A stretch of 24,837 nucleotides of DNA from Eubacteriaceae bacterium. Its GTDB lineage: Bacteria > Bacillota > Clostridia > Eubacteriales > Alkalibacteraceae. The DNA lies in assembly GCA_003446375.1 (NCBI GenBank), contig DMAW01000067.1, positions 1-24,837 on the forward strand, read 5' to 3'. The notes beneath the pieces were generated by a model that did no database searches, was not told where the DNA came from, and was given only the letters and a program-made list of their open reading frames with translations. Of this stretch, positions 24,001 through 24,837 are shown piece by piece. How positions within the stretch are numbered: the first letter of the stretch is position 1; the number at the start of each line of letters is the position of its first letter. Position numbers and translations under genes: made by a program.

Positions 24001-24789
24001 TGCGCTGTCGAGAGCGTCTTCTCCTACTTCCAGTTCGATCTTTGCATCATTAAGAGCATCTTTGCCTTGAATGATCTGGTCTGAACGATTTTTAAATTCA
24101 GCATCTAGCTGTTCTATGCCTTTATTAATCTCCGCTTTTGCACTTAACAGCTCATCTTCCGCTTTAGACAGTTCGCTGTCTATATTGTTTAGCACATTTT
24201 TATTTAACTCTTCAATCTTATCAGGAAGCAGCTTAACTTCAATCGTTTCTTCAACCATGCCTGTTCCTTCTACCGAAGCCACGCCTTCGACGCTTTCCAG
24301 TTCAGGTATTATGGTATCCCTTGCAAATAGGGATATTTCTGATATATCCATATCTTTTGAATCGACTGCAGCTATCATTATCGGCAACATGTCGGGATTC
24401 ATCTTTATTACGGTCGGAGTGCCGACTCCATCGCTCCAGTTAGGCTTGATTAAATCTAAATTTCCGTTAACTTCTATAATCGCAGAATCCATATTGACCG
24501 TGTTGTTGAATTCAAGTATGACCATAGAAGAGCTTTCCCGGGAGACAGAGCTTACATTCTTTATGTTTGATGTAGTAGCCAGGATTTGTTCCAAAGGTCT
24601 TGTAACGATGGTTTCGACCTCCTCAGGACTTGCACCTGGATATGGAGTTGCCACTACGACGTAAGGAAGCTCCAAACTAGGCAAAAGATCTGTCTGAAGG
24701 TTCATAAATGAAATAGTCCCCAATATTAATATAAGTACAACCGCAACAAAAACCGTATACGGCTTTTTAACGCTGAATTTTGATAACAT
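21082..24789 (-). CDS. RND-family efflux transporter with a large coiled-coil insertion
   Basis: 1235 aa, longer than the usual ~1030-1050 of AcrB/SwrC-type pumps. TM1 is at ~11-29. The porter domain opens with TPYPGASPEEVETIVTRPLE (48-67). A charged, heptad-rich helical segment spans ~198-405, placed between ELNKN and ITPDMISGILAAQNFSMPAG, a stretch that is normally continuous. After it the remaining porter domain, TM2-6, the second porter half and TM7-12 follow in standard order. The ATG at 24789 has GGGAGG six bases upstream. As first gene of an operon with TetR and a nitroreductase it is probably a drug or toxic-compound exporter. No membrane-fusion partner is seen within the window. Confidence 0.95.
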   Translation of the reverse strand: MLSKFSVKKPYTVFVAVVLILILGTISFMNLQTDLLPSLELPYVVVATPYPGASPEEVETIVTRPLEQILATTSNIKNVSSVSRESSSMVILEFNNTVNMDSAIIEVNGNLDLIKPNWSDGVGTPTVIKMNPDMLPIMIAAVDSKDMDISEISLFARDTIIPELESVEGVASVEGTGMVEETIEVKLLPDKIEELNKNVLNNIDSELSKAEDELLSAKAEINKGIEQLDAEFKNRSDQIIQGKDALNDAKIELEVGEDALDSAESQLISQITQTRIAIDALDVAEQELESQIYELENSETELDENQMETLALLQSGLNETMTRKASLEEALAEMNTGLAEIKSQKEALNLGKQELLSNENALDQGRITLNVEINKARDQLTESLAQIESGLEEISESKDKAFKEADLEGVITPDMISGILAAQNFSMPAGYVQGDGGEYLVKVGDKIADSEEMMNLLLFDTKIDSVGKIYLKDVAQVSDTDNSEDLYAKVNGQDAVILTFQKQSNYSTAEVASSIRERIDAVESNHEGLTITPLMDQGVYIDIVIDSVLKNLAYGGLLAILILLIFLRDIRPTIIVALSIPISLVFAVTMMYFTGVTINIISLGGLALGVGMLVDNSVVVIENIYRLKNSGMSSVKASIEGAKQVSGALTASTLTTTAVFLPVVFTQGISREIFTDMGLTIAYSLIASLIIALTLVPVISSGVFKKLENKEHKLFDKMVDKYEVILKFALKWKFAVLALVLVLLGASGIGAAYMGTSFIPEMDGSEMSVSINMDKDAQFEEMTEMSNEIVDRILGIEGIETIGAFSGAGGGMMGFGGGSGESVSLYILLDENKKVSNQKIAKDIQQATDDLDAEIIVETSNMNLGAIAGSGVEVVIKGNDIDVLREISNDVADLLSSTEGMIEVETGFEDNAVELRVTVDKNKAMEEGLTVAQVFSAVSQGISQGKTATTLNIENQEYPVIVIDGKSELVTRENLESFELKVEKDGVSDTIELGDIADINEAQGLSAIRRDSQERYVSVTGSVDADHNIGLVSREFSDKLSEYDVPEGYKIQIAGETETINETLGDLVKMILLAIVFVYLIMVAQFQSLLSPFIVMFTIPLAFTGGLLALFLTGNDISVISMLGFLVLSGVVVNNGIVFVDYTNQLMLQGMDKKSALLETGRVRIRQILMTAITTVLGLSTLSVGMGMGAEMLQPLAITAIGGLTYATLLTLFVVPVMYDIFHRKDKRKIGEDGE

Positions 24790-24809
24790 GTCAATCCTCC
24801 CATCTTTCC

Positions 24810-24825
24810 GACCGACTGGTCGGTC
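24810..24825. promoter_or_regulatory. TetR-type operator upstream of the RND operon
   Basis: GACCGAC and GTCGGTC form a perfect 7-bp inverted repeat around TG, 20 bases upstream of the pump start. It resembles the GACCGACCGGTCGGTC palindromes bound by many TetR/AcrR regulators. AT-rich TAAAAT sequence just upstream on the minus strand may be the -10 region. The -35 lies outside the window. Confidence 0.82.
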
Positions 24826-24837
24826 ATTTTAATTTTA

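Overview
The window looks like a chromosomal segment of a low-GC, anaerobic Firmicute of the class Clostridia. The grounds are AT-rich codon use, strong AGGAGG-type ribosome binding sites, TTG and GTG starts, sigma-A promoters of the TTGACA-17-TATAAT type, a RibU ECF riboflavin transporter under an FMN riboswitch, a long-form HPF preceded by a raiA-motif-like RNA, and a linked secA-prfB pair. I cannot name the species. There are no tRNA or rRNA genes, insertion sequences, prophage genes or CRISPR arrays.

Layout. From 1 to about 15130 almost everything is on the minus strand. Read in the direction of transcription: ogt; a ~248-nt structured RNA (raiA motif) with its own promoter and terminator; hpf; an uncharacterised 210-aa gene; a 26-codon hydrophobic mini-ORF followed by a membrane HD-GYP protein and a DUF5317 protein with a long acidic tail; secA; prfB with its programmed +1 frameshift; a PuuD-like amidotransferase; tex; a small membrane/TPR-like protein; the FMN riboswitch with ribU; and the 5' two thirds or less of a metH-type methionine synthase, cut by the window edge. 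On the plus strand, 15378-16956 carries fba (class II aldolase) and a histidine phosphatase. They converge on a translationally coupled minus-strand pair: a V4R/SpoIIE-type phosphatase and a TIGR01212 radical SAM protein. A short plus-strand P-loop gene (19455-19868) follows. It shares a bidirectional terminator with a minus-strand operon of an RND efflux pump, a TetR repressor and a nitroreductase, which has a palindromic TetR-type operator just upstream of the pump.

How the genes fit together. The hpf/secA/prfB block covers translation, ribosome hibernation and protein export, a common firmicute cluster. Here it is interrupted by a probable cyclic-di-GMP or other signalling module (mini-ORF, HD-GYP, DUF5317). 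The RND-TetR-NTR operon looks like a self-repressed detoxification unit. The FMN riboswitch controls riboflavin uptake.

Most worth a second look: the structured RNA upstream of hpf; the 26-aa peptide gene with its repeated TTCGCTAG boxes in front of the HD-GYP operon; the ~210-residue coiled coil inserted at a precise point of the RND porter domain; the repeated GAATAGG boxes and long-range pairing between ogt and fba; and the six-cysteine V4R sensor fused to a PP2C phosphatase.
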